Part shown: positions 8,365-17,713 of the stretch, piece after piece
How the letters are laid out: the number at the start of each line of letters is the position of its first letter
Numbering within the stretch: the stretch's first letter is position 1
NCBI GenBank assembly: GCA_963976055.1
Contig: CAXBJB010000003.1
Span: forward strand, 350,331 to 414,330
Direction: 5' to 3'
Origin: UBA1479 sp963976055
GTDB lineage: Bacteria > Pseudomonadota > Alphaproteobacteria > Rhodospirillales > Casp-alpha2
DNA length: 64,000 nucleotides
Notes under the pieces: model-generated
The model's input: the letters and a program-made list of their open reading frames with translations, nothing else
The model's database searches: none
Told to the model about the DNA's origin: nothing
Program-made: the position numbers and the translations under genes

Positions 8365-10683
8365 TTAGGCCACGGCCTGTTCCAGACGATCGATCATGTC
8401 CTGAATGACGGAAATCACGCGCGCTGCAGCGGAAAACGCCTGTTCGAAGACGATCAGGTCCGCCAATTCCTCGTCCAGGTTGACGCCCCGGATACTGTCG
8501 GACTTGAATTGTAGGCTTTCGGTCAAGGTGCGTTGGCTGCTGATCTGCCGGTCGTTGGTGTCGGCAAGCGACGAACTGCGTGCGATGATCGACGAAGCGT
8601 ACTCGGAAAAACTGACGTTCAACGACGGCAGGCCGCCGGAAACCGCGAATGAGTTGGAGTTGGACAGCATCGCGGCCAGTTCCTGAGCAACGCCGTTGCT
8701 GCCGGGCGATGTCAGGTATTCGCCGGCCTGGCCTTTCGTGGAGTCGAATTCCAGACGTCCGGACGAAACGAGGCTGGGAGCTGCGACAATGTCCTGCCGT
8801 ACGGAAATCGCCGTCGACACGCGAACATCGGCTTCCTTCATACCCAGTTCGCTAAGCAACGTCGTGCCGGCGGTTGCCGGGGCGCCGCCGGGCGAGGCGG
8901 AATGCGTAACGGTGAAGGACCTGCCATCGTCATGGGCGAGGCGCAGCCGGAAGCCAGAGCCGTCGGGCACCACGGAGGCGGTGATGTTTTCGACCGCCGG
9001 AAAACTGGTCCCGATGGCGGGCGCGCCGACCGGATAGAACATCCCGGACGTGTCCGTGCCGCCGTTGTTGATCAGGTCGGCGATCTGCTGCAGCGTCGCC
9101 CCCGCGGGAATGACGACATGGCCCAGATATTCGGCACCCGATCCCGTGTCCGGTGTGTTGGCGTCGCGGAAGCTGAGGACCGCGGAGGTGCTCACGAAAC
9201 TGGAGCTGAGCACGTTTGAATCGTAGATGTTTTCCGACAGGCCGTCGACGAACAGGTTGTTCAGGCCGAAGAAATTGGAGAACCCGGATACGGTTTCATC
9301 GACGGTGCCGTCGCCGTCCTTGTCGAACTGGATCGAGGCGTCTTCGAAGTCGCTACCGTCCGCAGAACCGGTTTCGTCACGGAAGCCGAAGCCGAGGGAC
9401 GTGTTGTTGAGATTGATCGACAACTGGCTCTGGTCGTTCAGTGTCACCGATGCCGAGGGCGCGCCGTTGAGCTGGAAGAAATCTTCAAGTCGTGCGGCCA
9501 ATTCGGTGATGGTGATGGCGCCGCTGTCGTCAGTGCCGTCGCCGAAGGTCTGGCCATTGCCGGTGCCGCTTAGGATTTCGGACAGACGGATCGAAATCGT
9601 CTGGGCGCCATCGGCATCCATCAACACGATGGCGACGTCGTCCGACCCGCCCAGCTTGATCGTTTGTTCCTGGGGCAGGGGGAAAATGCGCTGGCCGGTC
9701 AGTTCCTGATGGCCGGGGAACGGCGTGCCGCGGTTGTGGACCAGGTTGATCTGGTCGCGCAACTGGGCCGCCAGTTCGTCAAGCTGCGCCTGCAGGTTCG
9801 GCAGAACGTCGTCGCGCATGTCAAGCAGGCCGGCCAGTTGGCCGCCGCGGGCCTGGGTCGTCAGGTCGTTGATGGCAAGCCGTTCGCCCACATAGATGCC
9901 GTCGATCTGGCCGCTGGCGACCGTCGAGGTCGAACTCATGGCTGCCGCCGCTTCGTGGGTGATGGTCGGCGGAATGGTATCGACCAGCGTCAGGCCCGAG
10001 GAGGTGAATACGACGACGTCGCCGTCGTTGCGCGAGAAAAAGCGGATATCGACCAATTCGGACAGGCGGTCGATCTTGTTATCGCGCTGATCTTCAAGGT
10101 CGGTGGTGTCGTTGCCGGTCGAACCGAAGCGAATGATGTCGTCGTTGAGTTGGTCGATGTCCGCCGTCAACTGGTTCATTTCGGAGACGACGGCGGCGAT
10201 CTGTTGATCTGCCTGCAGGCGCAGGTCCTGGATCGTGCGGCTCATGGCGGCGAATTTTTCGACCGCGGCCTGAGCCTGGCGGACCAGTTCGCTTTGTTCA
10301 AGGATACGGTCTGGAGACACGGTGAGCAGTTCCGCCGCTTCCTTCAACTCTTCCAGGATGTGCGCGATCGAGGTGTTGTCTCCCGGCGTGCCGAAGGTTT
10401 CCTGCAGGCGTTGGAAATAGCCTTCCTGGACCGTTACGTTGTTCAGTTCACCCAATTCCTGACGGATCGACTTGAGCAGGCCGCTGTCGACGACACGGGT
10501 AAAGTCGGCGATCGACACCCCGGCGCCCTGACCGGCCAGCACCACCGATTGCTGTTGGATGATCTTTCGTGAATACCCCGGGGTATTCACGTTGGCGACG
10601 TTCTGGGAAACGATGTTGAGCGCCGTCTGGTTCGCCAGCAGGCCGCTTTGCGCCGCTCTCAGTGCTTGTGTGATGTCGCCCAT
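8365..10683 (-). CDS. flgK: Hook-associated protein FlgK (HAP1)
   Basis: The N-terminus (ALNIVSQNVANVNTPGYSRK, residues about 21-40) is the rod/hook/HAP signature. The C-terminus (EELADLIVFEQAFSAAARVI and ending MIDRLEQAVA) is the FlgK D0 helix. At 772 residues it is longer than the enterobacterial protein (about 550), with an enlarged central domain. Near residues 445-460 is FDKDGDGTVDETV, which matches the Asp/Gly spacing of an EF-hand or dockerin calcium loop. FlgK caps the hook before filament assembly and partners FlgL, encoded 10 bp downstream. It follows flgN, the putative chaperone gene, by 36 bp. Confidence 0.93.
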   Translation of the reverse strand: MGDITQALRAAQSGLLANQTALNIVSQNVANVNTPGYSRKIIQQQSVVLAGQGAGVSIADFTRVVDSGLLKSIRQELGELNNVTVQEGYFQRLQETFGTPGDNTSIAHILEELKEAAELLTVSPDRILEQSELVRQAQAAVEKFAAMSRTIQDLRLQADQQIAAVVSEMNQLTADIDQLNDDIIRFGSTGNDTTDLEDQRDNKIDRLSELVDIRFFSRNDGDVVVFTSSGLTLVDTIPPTITHEAAAAMSSTSTVASGQIDGIYVGERLAINDLTTQARGGQLAGLLDMRDDVLPNLQAQLDELAAQLRDQINLVHNRGTPFPGHQELTGQRIFPLPQEQTIKLGGSDDVAIVLMDADGAQTISIRLSEILSGTGNGQTFGDGTDDSGAITITELAARLEDFFQLNGAPSASVTLNDQSQLSINLNNTSLGFGFRDETGSADGSDFEDASIQFDKDGDGTVDETVSGFSNFFGLNNLFVDGLSENIYDSNVLSSSFVSTSAVLSFRDANTPDTGSGAEYLGHVVIPAGATLQQIADLINNGGTDTSGMFYPVGAPAIGTSFPAVENITASVVPDGSGFRLRLAHDDGRSFTVTHSASPGGAPATAGTTLLSELGMKEADVRVSTAISVRQDIVAAPSLVSSGRLEFDSTKGQAGEYLTSPGSNGVAQELAAMLSNSNSFAVSGGLPSLNVSFSEYASSIIARSSSLADTNDRQISSQRTLTESLQFKSDSIRGVNLDEELADLIVFEQAFSAAARVISVIQDMIDRLEQAVA

Positions 10684-10719
10684 GGTCGTTCAGTTCCCGT
10701 GTGGTCGTTCGGATGACGG

Positions 10720-11163
10720 TTAAAGGTTCTGGTCAAGGGCCACGGCGACGGAATTGGCCGCCGCGCGGGTGCCTTCCTTGCCGGTGCGGCCGTTTTTCGA
10801 ATAAGTGCCGGAATGGGGAACGGCTTTTTGTACGGCTTCGGCGAATAGATCGATAACCTGCTTGTTGGCGGTCATGCCGATCTCAAGGCGCATGGCGTTC
10901 TCGCCGACGGCGTTGGCCAGGCGGGTGCCCGCGACGGTCAGCTTCTCGTGCAGGTCGGGCGGAATTGCCTTCCAGTCCAGGTTGGCCTCATCCAGATCCT
11001 TCATGCTGTTTTCGTACAGGCGCGCGAGCGTCGCCTTGTCTTCCAACATGGCTTCCACGTCGAGGAACCGGCGTTCGATGAGCGCCAGATTCTCCGCTTC
11101 GACCAAGTCGCTCAGGTGGTCGGTCAATTCGACCATTCTTTCAAGGCGTTCCATCGATTCCAT
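10720..11163 (-). CDS. flgN: FlgN-like export chaperone for hook-associated proteins
   Basis: The 147-residue protein is almost wholly helical (for example DHLSDLVEAENLALIERRF) and ends in a less structured tail, GTYSKNGRTG and AVALDQNL, typical of FlgN-like proteins of alphaproteobacteria. FlgN chaperones FlgK and FlgL to the flagellar export gate. Its position directly upstream of flgK and flgL supports this. Sequence conservation in this family is low, so the call depends largely on size, helical content and context. Confidence 0.65.
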   Translation of the reverse strand: MESMERLERMVELTDHLSDLVEAENLALIERRFLDVEAMLEDKATLARLYENSMKDLDEANLDWKAIPPDLHEKLTVAGTRLANAVGENAMRLEIGMTANKQVIDLFAEAVQKAVPHSGTYSKNGRTGKEGTRAAANSVAVALDQNL

Positions 11164-11191
11164 GAGTATAGGTCCTCCTGTCGGGCGCTTG

Positions 11192-11524
11192 TCAGCGCGC
11201 CTCCTGCATGCGGATAAGCTGGTCCAGAACGGTATCGGCGATACCGACGCCGCCGGCCTTGGAAATGGCCTTGCCGTATTCGTCGATCTGCAGATTGCGC
11301 CAGATGTCCTCGGCCGGGCCGCCGCCGAAGGGTTTTTCGGCTTCGATGTTTTCGAACATCGGGCGGATCATTTCGGAAATGAAGACGGATTCGAAATCCT
11401 GGGCGACGGCGCGCATGCGCTGCATGGACATGGCGCTGTGTGCCTTGCCGGCCAGGGCGCCGGCCTTGGCCGAAGGCGCGGTCTGCAGGCCGACGAGCGT
11501 GGTATCGATGGCGCCGTTCATCAC
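11192..11524 (-). CDS. flgJ: Rod-binding protein FlgJ, single-domain form
   Basis: The 110-residue protein contains the FlgJ N-terminal rod-binding domain: AQDFESVFISEMIRPMF followed by GGGPAEDIWRNLQIDEYGKA and ending VLDQLIRMQ. The C-terminal muramidase domain of gammaproteobacterial FlgJ is absent, as is normal in alphaproteobacteria, so a separate peptidoglycan hydrolase is probably needed. The start overlaps the flgI stop by 4 bp, indicating translational coupling. Confidence 0.88.
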   Translation of the reverse strand: MMNGAIDTTLVGLQTAPSAKAGALAGKAHSAMSMQRMRAVAQDFESVFISEMIRPMFENIEAEKPFGGGPAEDIWRNLQIDEYGKAISKAGGVGIADTVLDQLIRMQEAR

Positions 11525-12681
11525 ATCACCTGAATTTCGGCCTGGAGGGCGCCGGCCGCCTTGATGGCCTGCAGGATGGTGATCAGATCTCGCGGGCCGA
11601 TGCCCAATGCGTTCAGGCCGTTGACCAGGTCTTGCAGCGTGACGCCTTCGTTGAACACGGTCAGGCGCTTGTCCTGGCCTTCGTCGATCTGAATGTCCGT
11701 GCGATCGACGGTGGTCGTGGTGCCGACCTCGGCGAACGGGCCAGGCTGGGACACCTGCGGGGTTTCCGTGATGCGGATGGTCAGGCTGCCCTGGGCGATG
11801 GCGACGGTGGAGATGCGCACGTTTTCGCCCATCACGATGGTGCCCGACTGTTCGTCGATCAGCACGCGGGCCATCTGGTCCGGTTCGATGCGCAGCTGTT
11901 CGACGTCGGTCAGCAGGTTGACGACGTTGTTGCGGTAGTTGTCGGGAACGTGCAACTGCACGGTCTTGGGGTCCGACGGCCGCGCCGCGGTGGTGCCCAG
12001 GAAGGCATTGACGGCCTGGGCGATGCGGCGCGCCGTGGTGAAATCCGGGTTTTTGAGGCTCAGCTTGACCACTTCCATGTCGCCGATTTCGAACGCGACC
12101 TCGCGTTCGACGATGGCGCCGTTGGCGATACGGCCCGACGTCGGAACCCCTTTGGACACGGTTTCCGCGTTGCCTTGGGCCTTGAATCCACCGACCGCGA
12201 GTTGGCCCTGCGCTACGGCGTAAACCTCACCGTCGGCACCAAGCATCGGCGTGACCAGAAGCGTTCCGCCCAAAAGGTTGTCGGCATCGCCGAGTGAGCT
12301 GACGGTCACGTCGATGCGCGAACCCTGGCGGGAGAACGGCGGCATGTTGGCCGTCACCATCACGGCGGCGACGTTTTTGGAATCCAGACCGGAATCGGTG
12401 GTCTGCACACCCAGGCGGTTGAGCATGGACTGCAGGCTTTCCTTGGTGAAATGACCGTCGGACAGGGAGTCCCCGGTGCCGCTCAGGCCGACGACCAAGC
12501 CGTAGCCGACCAACTGGTTTTCACGAATACCTTCGAAATCCACGATGTCCTTGATGCGCGAGGCGGCGCCGGCGCCGCTGGGCAGGCCGATGCTCAAGGC
12601 CACGAAAAACGCCGTGGCGGCGGCGGCCAGGCGCAGCGCCAGGGCGAGGCGGCGGCGGCCCGAGGTCTTGTCGCTGTTCAT
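11521..12681 (-). CDS. flgI: Flagellar P-ring protein FlgI
   Basis: FlgI forms the periplasmic P ring around the rod. A signal peptide (residues about 8-40, rich in Ala/Leu and ending GAGA) precedes the conserved start of the mature protein, SRIKDIVDFEGIRENQLVGY. GYGLVVGLSGTGDS and a final block with LQDLVNGLNALG and DLITILQAIKAAGAL are also diagnostic. I placed the start at ATG 12681 because an ACGGGAAAA ribosome site abuts it; an in-frame ATG lies 21 bp upstream. It is the first gene of the flgI-flgJ-flgN-flgK-flgL run, with a sigma-54 type promoter about 100 bp upstream. Confidence 0.95.
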   Translation of the reverse strand: MNSDKTSGRRRLALALRLAAAATAFFVALSIGLPSGAGAASRIKDIVDFEGIRENQLVGYGLVVGLSGTGDSLSDGHFTKESLQSMLNRLGVQTTDSGLDSKNVAAVMVTANMPPFSRQGSRIDVTVSSLGDADNLLGGTLLVTPMLGADGEVYAVAQGQLAVGGFKAQGNAETVSKGVPTSGRIANGAIVEREVAFEIGDMEVVKLSLKNPDFTTARRIAQAVNAFLGTTAARPSDPKTVQLHVPDNYRNNVVNLLTDVEQLRIEPDQMARVLIDEQSGTIVMGENVRISTVAIAQGSLTIRITETPQVSQPGPFAEVGTTTTVDRTDIQIDEGQDKRLTVFNEGVTLQDLVNGLNALGIGPRDLITILQAIKAAGALQAEIQVM

Positions 12682-12776
12682 TTTTCCCGTTCTCGTCATC
12701 ATTTCATTGTCTTGATTGAGTCTCGATCGACTGATGCCGGCCCTTTGCGGGCCATGGTTGTTCCCACCTGTTATTA

Positions 12777-12792
12777 AGCGAAAAGCATGCCA
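12777..12792 (-). promoter_or_regulatory. Candidate sigma-54 promoter for flgI operon
   Basis: On the minus strand TGGCATGCTTTTCGC has GG and GC at the exact -24/-12 spacing (GG-N10-GC), with two or three departures from consensus. It lies about 96 bp upstream of flgI in the 304-bp gap between flgI and flgE. Just upstream of it, at 12806-12836, is an A/T-rich tract. The rest of the gap shows nothing gene-like. Confidence 0.55.
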
Positions 12793-12985
12793 TCCAAGGA
12801 GATCAGTTAATCAATTGAAATATAATGATAAATTTCCAAGGGGTGCGGCCTTCGATCGGCTTTTCCCGGCAAGAGACGCCCCGTCATGGGCAACAATTGC
12901 CGGGGCCCCGAAACCGGAAAGGGCGGCCCGAAGGCCGCCCTGACAAACATCCGCATGACCGGAGAAATCCGGCAGGTGCGCGCCG

Positions 12986-14608
12986 CTAGCGTTTGAGGTT
13001 CGCCGCTTCCTGCAACATTTCATCGGCGGTCTTGAAACTGGTCGCGGCGACGTTATAGGCGGCCTGGGCGGCGATCAGGCGGCTCATTTCCGTGCCGAGA
13101 TCCACGTTCGAGCCTTCCAGTGCGTTTCCGAGCAGGGTCGCGAAGCCGGACTCGTCGGCGAAGACCTGGTTCGGCTCGCCGGAGGCTTCCGTTTCCTGGA
13201 AATTCTGGCCGGTGGAGATTTCCAGACCGTTCGGGTTGGGGAAGATCGCCAACGGCACCTTATAGAGAACGCGGCGCGTGTTGTCCGTGAACTCGCCGTA
13301 AATCTCGCCGCCGGGCCCGAAGCTCAGGCTCGAGACGGCCGCCGACTGGGCACCGTTGTGTTCGTAGTTGGCGAAGGAAAAATCGCCGGCAAATTGGGTG
13401 AAGGTGCTGGCATCAAACGTGAAGCTTGCCGTTTCGCCGTCATCGAAGGTGACGTCGAACGTATACTCGGAGTCCGATGTCAATGCGCCGTTGTTGCCGA
13501 ATTCAAGGCGCTGCGGGATCGATGCCGTCGAGGAGAAAGTGATGGCGTTCGTCGTCACTTCATCGGTGTTGAGAGGCACGGCCCCATCCAGGGTGATCTC
13601 TGCCTGGTTTTCCGAAATGCTGGCGATCGTATAGGTCTGGTCGTTGCCGCCGCTTCCCGCCACGGTGATCGTGTCACCCGGCTTTAATCCGGCGAACGTA
13701 CCGGCCAGTTGGCTGCCCAGTTGCGCACCCCCGCCCGGATTGTTGTTGCTGAACGCGGTAATCACGCCACCGCCGCCGACGACGGTCGAGAACCGCACGG
13801 CATGGTCATCCAACGTGGTCGAGACCGGCGTGTGGACGCCGCCGGGCGATGCGGTCACGCTGGCGATATTGTCGCCGATCAGGCGGAAATCCCACAGGTT
13901 CGTTGCGTCGAAAGCCTTGGTGAAATCGACGCGGATGCTTTGGGCATCAAAGCTCGTGTCAACGACCTTGATGCTGCCGTTAAACGTCGTGCCCGAGGCG
14001 GCGTCGGCCGGCAGGTTGACGTCAACGGACGCGGCCGTTGTCAGTTCCCCGGTATCTTCAAAGGCGAACTGGTCGACGCGCATGGGCGCCGGCGTGCCCA
14101 GCGTGAAGCTGCCGTCCGGATTGACGGAATAACCCAACAGGAAGTTGCCGAACTGGTCCGCGAGATAGCCTTGGTTGACGGTCGCCGCCGTTCCGTCCGA
14201 AAGCGTTACGGAATCCGTCAGGTCGGTGACGTTGATGTCGAAGGCGCCGCGCCGCGTGTACTGGATGTTGCCGTTCACATTGATGTCGGGTGAGACCATG
14301 AAAAAGCCGCTGCCGATGATCGCCACGTCCAGGTTGCGGTCGGTGGTGCGGACTTGGCCCTGATTCGAGATGCGTTGGAAATCAACGGGCGCGGTCCCGC
14401 CAAGGTCGGAATGGGAGGTCCCGGAAGCACCTTCCGCCGTGGTCGCGCCGACCGACGTGAACCCTTTGTTCATCAGGGTCCGAAATTCGGTATCCGTGCG
14501 CTTGTAGCCGTCGGTGTTCAGGTTGGCGACGTTTTGCGAAATGGTGTTCAGCTTGTGGGACTGACCCATCATGGCCGAGGTCGCTTGCTGAAAAATGCCC
14601 AAACTCAT
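12986..14608 (-). CDS. flgE: Flagellar hook protein FlgE
   Basis: The N-terminus (NTISQNVANLNTDGYKRTDT, residues 21-40) is the rod/hook signature, and the C-terminus (EMSRLIAAQAAYNVAATSFK) is the hook D0 helix. IIGSGFFMVSP and GYLADQFGNFLLGY fit the hook D1 domain. At 540 residues it is longer than enterobacterial FlgE (about 400). Residues about 301-360 hold a module (DTITVAGSGGNDQTYTIASI) matching those repeated in FlgL. It is transcribed on its own from a strong sigma-54 promoter and is separated from flgI by 304 bp. Confidence 0.95.
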   Translation of the reverse strand: MSLGIFQQATSAMMGQSHKLNTISQNVANLNTDGYKRTDTEFRTLMNKGFTSVGATTAEGASGTSHSDLGGTAPVDFQRISNQGQVRTTDRNLDVAIIGSGFFMVSPDINVNGNIQYTRRGAFDINVTDLTDSVTLSDGTAATVNQGYLADQFGNFLLGYSVNPDGSFTLGTPAPMRVDQFAFEDTGELTTAASVDVNLPADAASGTTFNGSIKVVDTSFDAQSIRVDFTKAFDATNLWDFRLIGDNIASVTASPGGVHTPVSTTLDDHAVRFSTVVGGGGVITAFSNNNPGGGAQLGSQLAGTFAGLKPGDTITVAGSGGNDQTYTIASISENQAEITLDGAVPLNTDEVTTNAITFSSTASIPQRLEFGNNGALTSDSEYTFDVTFDDGETASFTFDASTFTQFAGDFSFANYEHNGAQSAAVSSLSFGPGGEIYGEFTDNTRRVLYKVPLAIFPNPNGLEISTGQNFQETEASGEPNQVFADESGFATLLGNALEGSNVDLGTEMSRLIAAQAAYNVAATSFKTADEMLQEAANLKR

Positions 14609-14662
14609 GTCTTGATGTCCCCGCGTCCAGGGACCCTCTTCGGTTTTTCTCGCGTTAATTAC

Positions 14663-14679
14663 TGCAAGGTCGATGCCAA
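14663..14679 (-). promoter_or_regulatory. Sigma-54 promoter for flgE
   Basis: TTGGCATCGACCTTGCA on the minus strand matches the sigma-54 consensus at nearly every position, with correct GG-N10-GC spacing. It is 55 bp upstream of the flgE start. An A/T tract (14690-14718) lies just upstream. Confidence 0.8.
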
Positions 14680-14799
14680 GAGGGAGGGGTCTTATTTATT
14701 TGAAAAAAAAGGATATTTTTAAATGGACCTGGGCAAAGTCTACCCTGTGAGAGCTTCAGGGCCGTGTTGGGGGGAAATTCTTGCCGCCTTGGGGGTCGT

Positions 14800-15912
14800 T
14801 CAGCGGGCGGGTTTGGGGAAAATCAGAAGGTGTTCCGGCGCCACCCGGGCGCTGACGCGCGATCCGACTTCCGGCAGGAACACCCCCGGCATTCGGGCGT
14901 TGAAAAGGGGCTCGGCACCGCCGTCCTCCAAGGACAGGGTCAGGTGGCTGGAGCGCCCGAGCGAGCGTGCCGAGACGACTGTCAGCAGGGGGCTGCCGTC
15001 TGCCGCGGCCGGTTGGGACAGGGTCAGGGCTTCGGGGCGGATCAGCACCTGGGCTTCGGCGCCTTCGGCAAGGCCGTTCGCGGGAAACCGCCCCAGGGCG
15101 GAGACTAGGGCGCCGTTCTCCACCCGGCAATCGAGGCGATTGACGGGGCCGAACAGTTCGGCGACGAACACCGTCTTCGGGTGGAAATAGATTTCGACCG
15201 GCGTGCCCGATTGGACGATGCGTCCGTCCTGCATGACCATGATGCGGTCGGCCATGAACATGGCTTCTTCCGGGTCATGGGTGACCATCAGGGTGGCGAT
15301 GCCCGACCGTGAGAGAATCTGAAACGTATCCTGGCGGATTTGGGCGCGGCGGTTGACGTCGAGGCCGGAAAACGGTTCGTCCAGCAACAGCACCCGGGGG
15401 GCCGGGGCCAGGGCGCGCAGCAGGGCGACGCGCTGCTGCTGGCCGCCGGACAGGGTATGGGGAAAGGCATCGGCATAATCGCCGAGGCCCATGGTCGCCA
15501 GGGTGTCGCGGGCCCATTGCCGGCGCGCCCGGTCCTTTTCCGCCAGGCCGAACACGATGTTTTCGTACACGGTCAGATGGGGGAACAGGGCGAAGTCCTG
15601 AAACATCAGCCCGACATTGCGCTTTTCCGGCGGCATTTGGGGGCCGCCCTGGCCGTCGGCGACCGTGTCCTCGCCGATGGTGATGCGCCCGACCTGTAGG
15701 TCCTCAAGCCCCGCCGCAAGGCGCAGCAGGGTCGTCTTGCCGCATCCCGAAGGCCCCAGCAGGCAGACCAGTTCACCCGGATTGACGAAGACGGAGACCC
15801 CCGACACCACGGTGTGATCGCCGAATGCATGCGAGACGTTCAGCATGTGCAGGCCGTCGGCCTTGGACATGGTCGTCGGCGCGGCGGCGGGCGGGGCCAT
15901 GGGCGAGGTCAT
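14800..15912 (-). CDS. fbpC: Iron(III) ABC transporter ATP-binding protein (FbpC-like)
   Basis: The 370-residue protein has Walker A GPSGCGKTT (about residues 53-61), the Q-loop in MFQDFALFPH, the signature LSGGQQQR, Walker B VLLLDEPFSGLD and the H-loop in VTHDPEEA. A C-terminal TOBE-type domain of about 120 residues places it in the FbpC/PotA class. It powers uptake of ferric iron delivered by the binding protein encoded two genes upstream. Its ATG overlaps the permease stop (ATGA). The iron substrate is inferred from the binding protein and the Fur-like box. Confidence 0.87.
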   Translation of the reverse strand: MTSPMAPPAAAPTTMSKADGLHMLNVSHAFGDHTVVSGVSVFVNPGELVCLLGPSGCGKTTLLRLAAGLEDLQVGRITIGEDTVADGQGGPQMPPEKRNVGLMFQDFALFPHLTVYENIVFGLAEKDRARRQWARDTLATMGLGDYADAFPHTLSGGQQQRVALLRALAPAPRVLLLDEPFSGLDVNRRAQIRQDTFQILSRSGIATLMVTHDPEEAMFMADRIMVMQDGRIVQSGTPVEIYFHPKTVFVAELFGPVNRLDCRVENGALVSALGRFPANGLAEGAEAQVLIRPEALTLSQPAAADGSPLLTVVSARSLGRSSHLTLSLEDGGAEPLFNARMPGVFLPEVGSRVSARVAPEHLLIFPKPAR

Positions 15913-17615
15913 GGATGGCCTCCGCCGGTGTGGCCGGGGCGGCTGCGCAGGGTCGTCAGGGCCAGGATGACCACGGGAATCAGGCCGGCGGCGACGATGG
16001 TCAGCGCGCCCAGGGCCGATTCCTCGAACAGTTCGTCCGACGCGTACTGGAACACGAAGGTCGCGAGCGTGTCATAGCCGAAGGGGCGCAGGATGATGGT
16101 AATGGGAAGCTCCTTCATGCAATCGACGAAAACCAGCAGGCCCGCCGTCAACAGGCTGGTGCGGAGCAGCGGAAAATGGACGCGGGACATGGTCTGGAAC
16201 GGGTTCGCTCCAAGCGTCCGCGCGGCGCCGTCCATGTTACGCGAAACCTTGCCCAGGCCGGCCTCGACCGTGCCGAAGGACAGCGCCAGGAACCGCGCCA
16301 GATAGCCGTAGAGGATGGCGATCACGGTGCCGCTGAACAGCAGTCCCGTGGATACACCGAATACCCGTTCCGAGAAAGCGTCGATCGCATTGTCCAGGCC
16401 CGCCATGGGCACGATCACGCCGATCGCCAGCACGGCGCCCGGCACGGCGTATCCGATCGATGCAAAGCGCACGGCGGCGCGGGGCAGGGGGCCCGATCCC
16501 ATGCGCAGCCCGTAGGCGAGAACAAGGCCGATGGCGACGGCGATGACGGCAGCCCCCAGGGACAGCGAAATGCTGTTCAGGGTGATCGTCAGGTAATTGG
16601 CCTTCAGCGTGACGTCGAAGAACACCACGGCGTAGGACAGCAGGACCGAGGCCGGCAGAACGAAGCCGAGCAGGATTGGCAAGGCGCAGAAAACGGCGGC
16701 CAGCGCGGCCTTGACGCCGCTCAGGCGGTAGCTGGGCAGAGCCTGAATCTTGCTTGACGTATGGTGGTAGCGTTGTCCCCGCCGGGCCATGCGCTCCAGC
16801 ACGACCAGGACGACGACGAAGATCATCAGGACCGACGCCAGCTGCGCCGCGCCCGAGATGTTGTCCATGTTCAGCCAGACGTCGTAGATGCCTGCCGTGA
16901 AGGTCTTGACCCCGAAGAAATCGACGGTCCCGAAGTCGTTCAGGGCCTCCATCATGGCCAGGGTCATGCCGACCACGATGGCCGGGCGGGCCAGCGGCAG
17001 GGCGACATTCCAGAAGCTCTGCCAGGCGGTCTTGCCGAGCGTGCGGCTGACTTCGAGTACGCAGACCGACTGTTCAAGGAAGGCCGCGCGGGCCAGGAGA
17101 TAGACATAGGGATAGAGTACCAGGGTCATCACGGTGATGGCGCCGCCCATGGAGCGGATTTCCGGGAACCAGTAATCCTGCCGGTCACGCCAACCGAAAA
17201 TCTCGCGCAGCGTGCCTTGCACCGCGCCGGCGTACTCCAACTGGTCCGTGAACACGAAGGCGAGGATATAGGTCGGCACCGCCAGCGGCAGGACCAATGC
17301 CCAGTTGAACAGGCCGCGTCCGGGAAACCGGCACATGGTCACCAGCCAGGCCGTGCCCGTGCCGATGACGAAGGTGCCCAGGCCGATCCCGCCGATCAGC
17401 ATCACCGTGCGTTCGACATAGCCGAACAGCACCGTGTTGTAGAGATGGCGCCAGATGTCCGGCGCCGGGGTCAGGGCGATGGTCGCGACGGCAATCAGGG
17501 GCGTCGCCACGAACAGGGCGACGGCCAGGGTCAGCACACCCCATCGGTCGGGCATCAGGCGGGCGGGCAGATATCGGGCGACTGGCCGGTCAGCGACGGC
17601 GGCGGGGTGCGGCAA
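15909..17615 (-). CDS. fbpB: Iron(III) ABC transporter permease (FbpB-like), two fused halves
   Basis: The protein has about twelve hydrophobic segments in two halves, each with a BPD-transport loop (DGAARTLGANPFQTMSRVHF in the second half, LEVSRTLGKTAWQSFWNVAL in the first). This is the fused permease layout of FbpB/SfuB. I chose the TTG at 17615, which is preceded by GGGAG ten bases upstream. A longer frame to 17693 would include the hairpin at 17656-17686, and an ATG at 17555 has no ribosome site. The gene lies between the binding-protein and ATPase genes. Confidence 0.85.
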   Translation of the reverse strand: MPHPAAVADRPVARYLPARLMPDRWGVLTLAVALFVATPLIAVATIALTPAPDIWRHLYNTVLFGYVERTVMLIGGIGLGTFVIGTGTAWLVTMCRFPGRGLFNWALVLPLAVPTYILAFVFTDQLEYAGAVQGTLREIFGWRDRQDYWFPEIRSMGGAITVMTLVLYPYVYLLARAAFLEQSVCVLEVSRTLGKTAWQSFWNVALPLARPAIVVGMTLAMMEALNDFGTVDFFGVKTFTAGIYDVWLNMDNISGAAQLASVLMIFVVVLVVLERMARRGQRYHHTSSKIQALPSYRLSGVKAALAAVFCALPILLGFVLPASVLLSYAVVFFDVTLKANYLTITLNSISLSLGAAVIAVAIGLVLAYGLRMGSGPLPRAAVRFASIGYAVPGAVLAIGVIVPMAGLDNAIDAFSERVFGVSTGLLFSGTVIAILYGYLARFLALSFGTVEAGLGKVSRNMDGAARTLGANPFQTMSRVHFPLLRTSLLTAGLLVFVDCMKELPITIILRPFGYDTLATFVFQYASDELFEESALGALTIVAAGLIPVVILALTTLRSRPGHTGGGHP

Positions 17616-17655
17616 GGTGTGAGGACTCCCAGGTTGCGGAAGGCACAAAAGCAGA

Positions 17656-17686
17656 AAACGCCGCGGGGGGAAACCCCGCAGCGTTT
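17656..17686 (-). terminator. Hairpin between fbpA and fbpB, probable attenuator
   Basis: On the minus strand AAACGC-T-GCGGGG pairs with CCCCGC-G-GCGTTT across a short loop. It is followed by a T-rich stretch (TTTTCTGCTTTTG). It sits just after the binding-protein stop. Such partial terminators are known to let the binding protein be made in excess over the permease and ATPase. Confidence 0.6.
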
Positions 17687-17713
17687 CTGCCAACTGGTTC
17701 GTTCAGGAACGAC

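Noticed and set aside
14723..15190. 155-residue plus-strand frame opposite fbpC
   Set aside because: Antisense to the ATPase C-terminal domain and overlapping the flgE promoter gap; no support.
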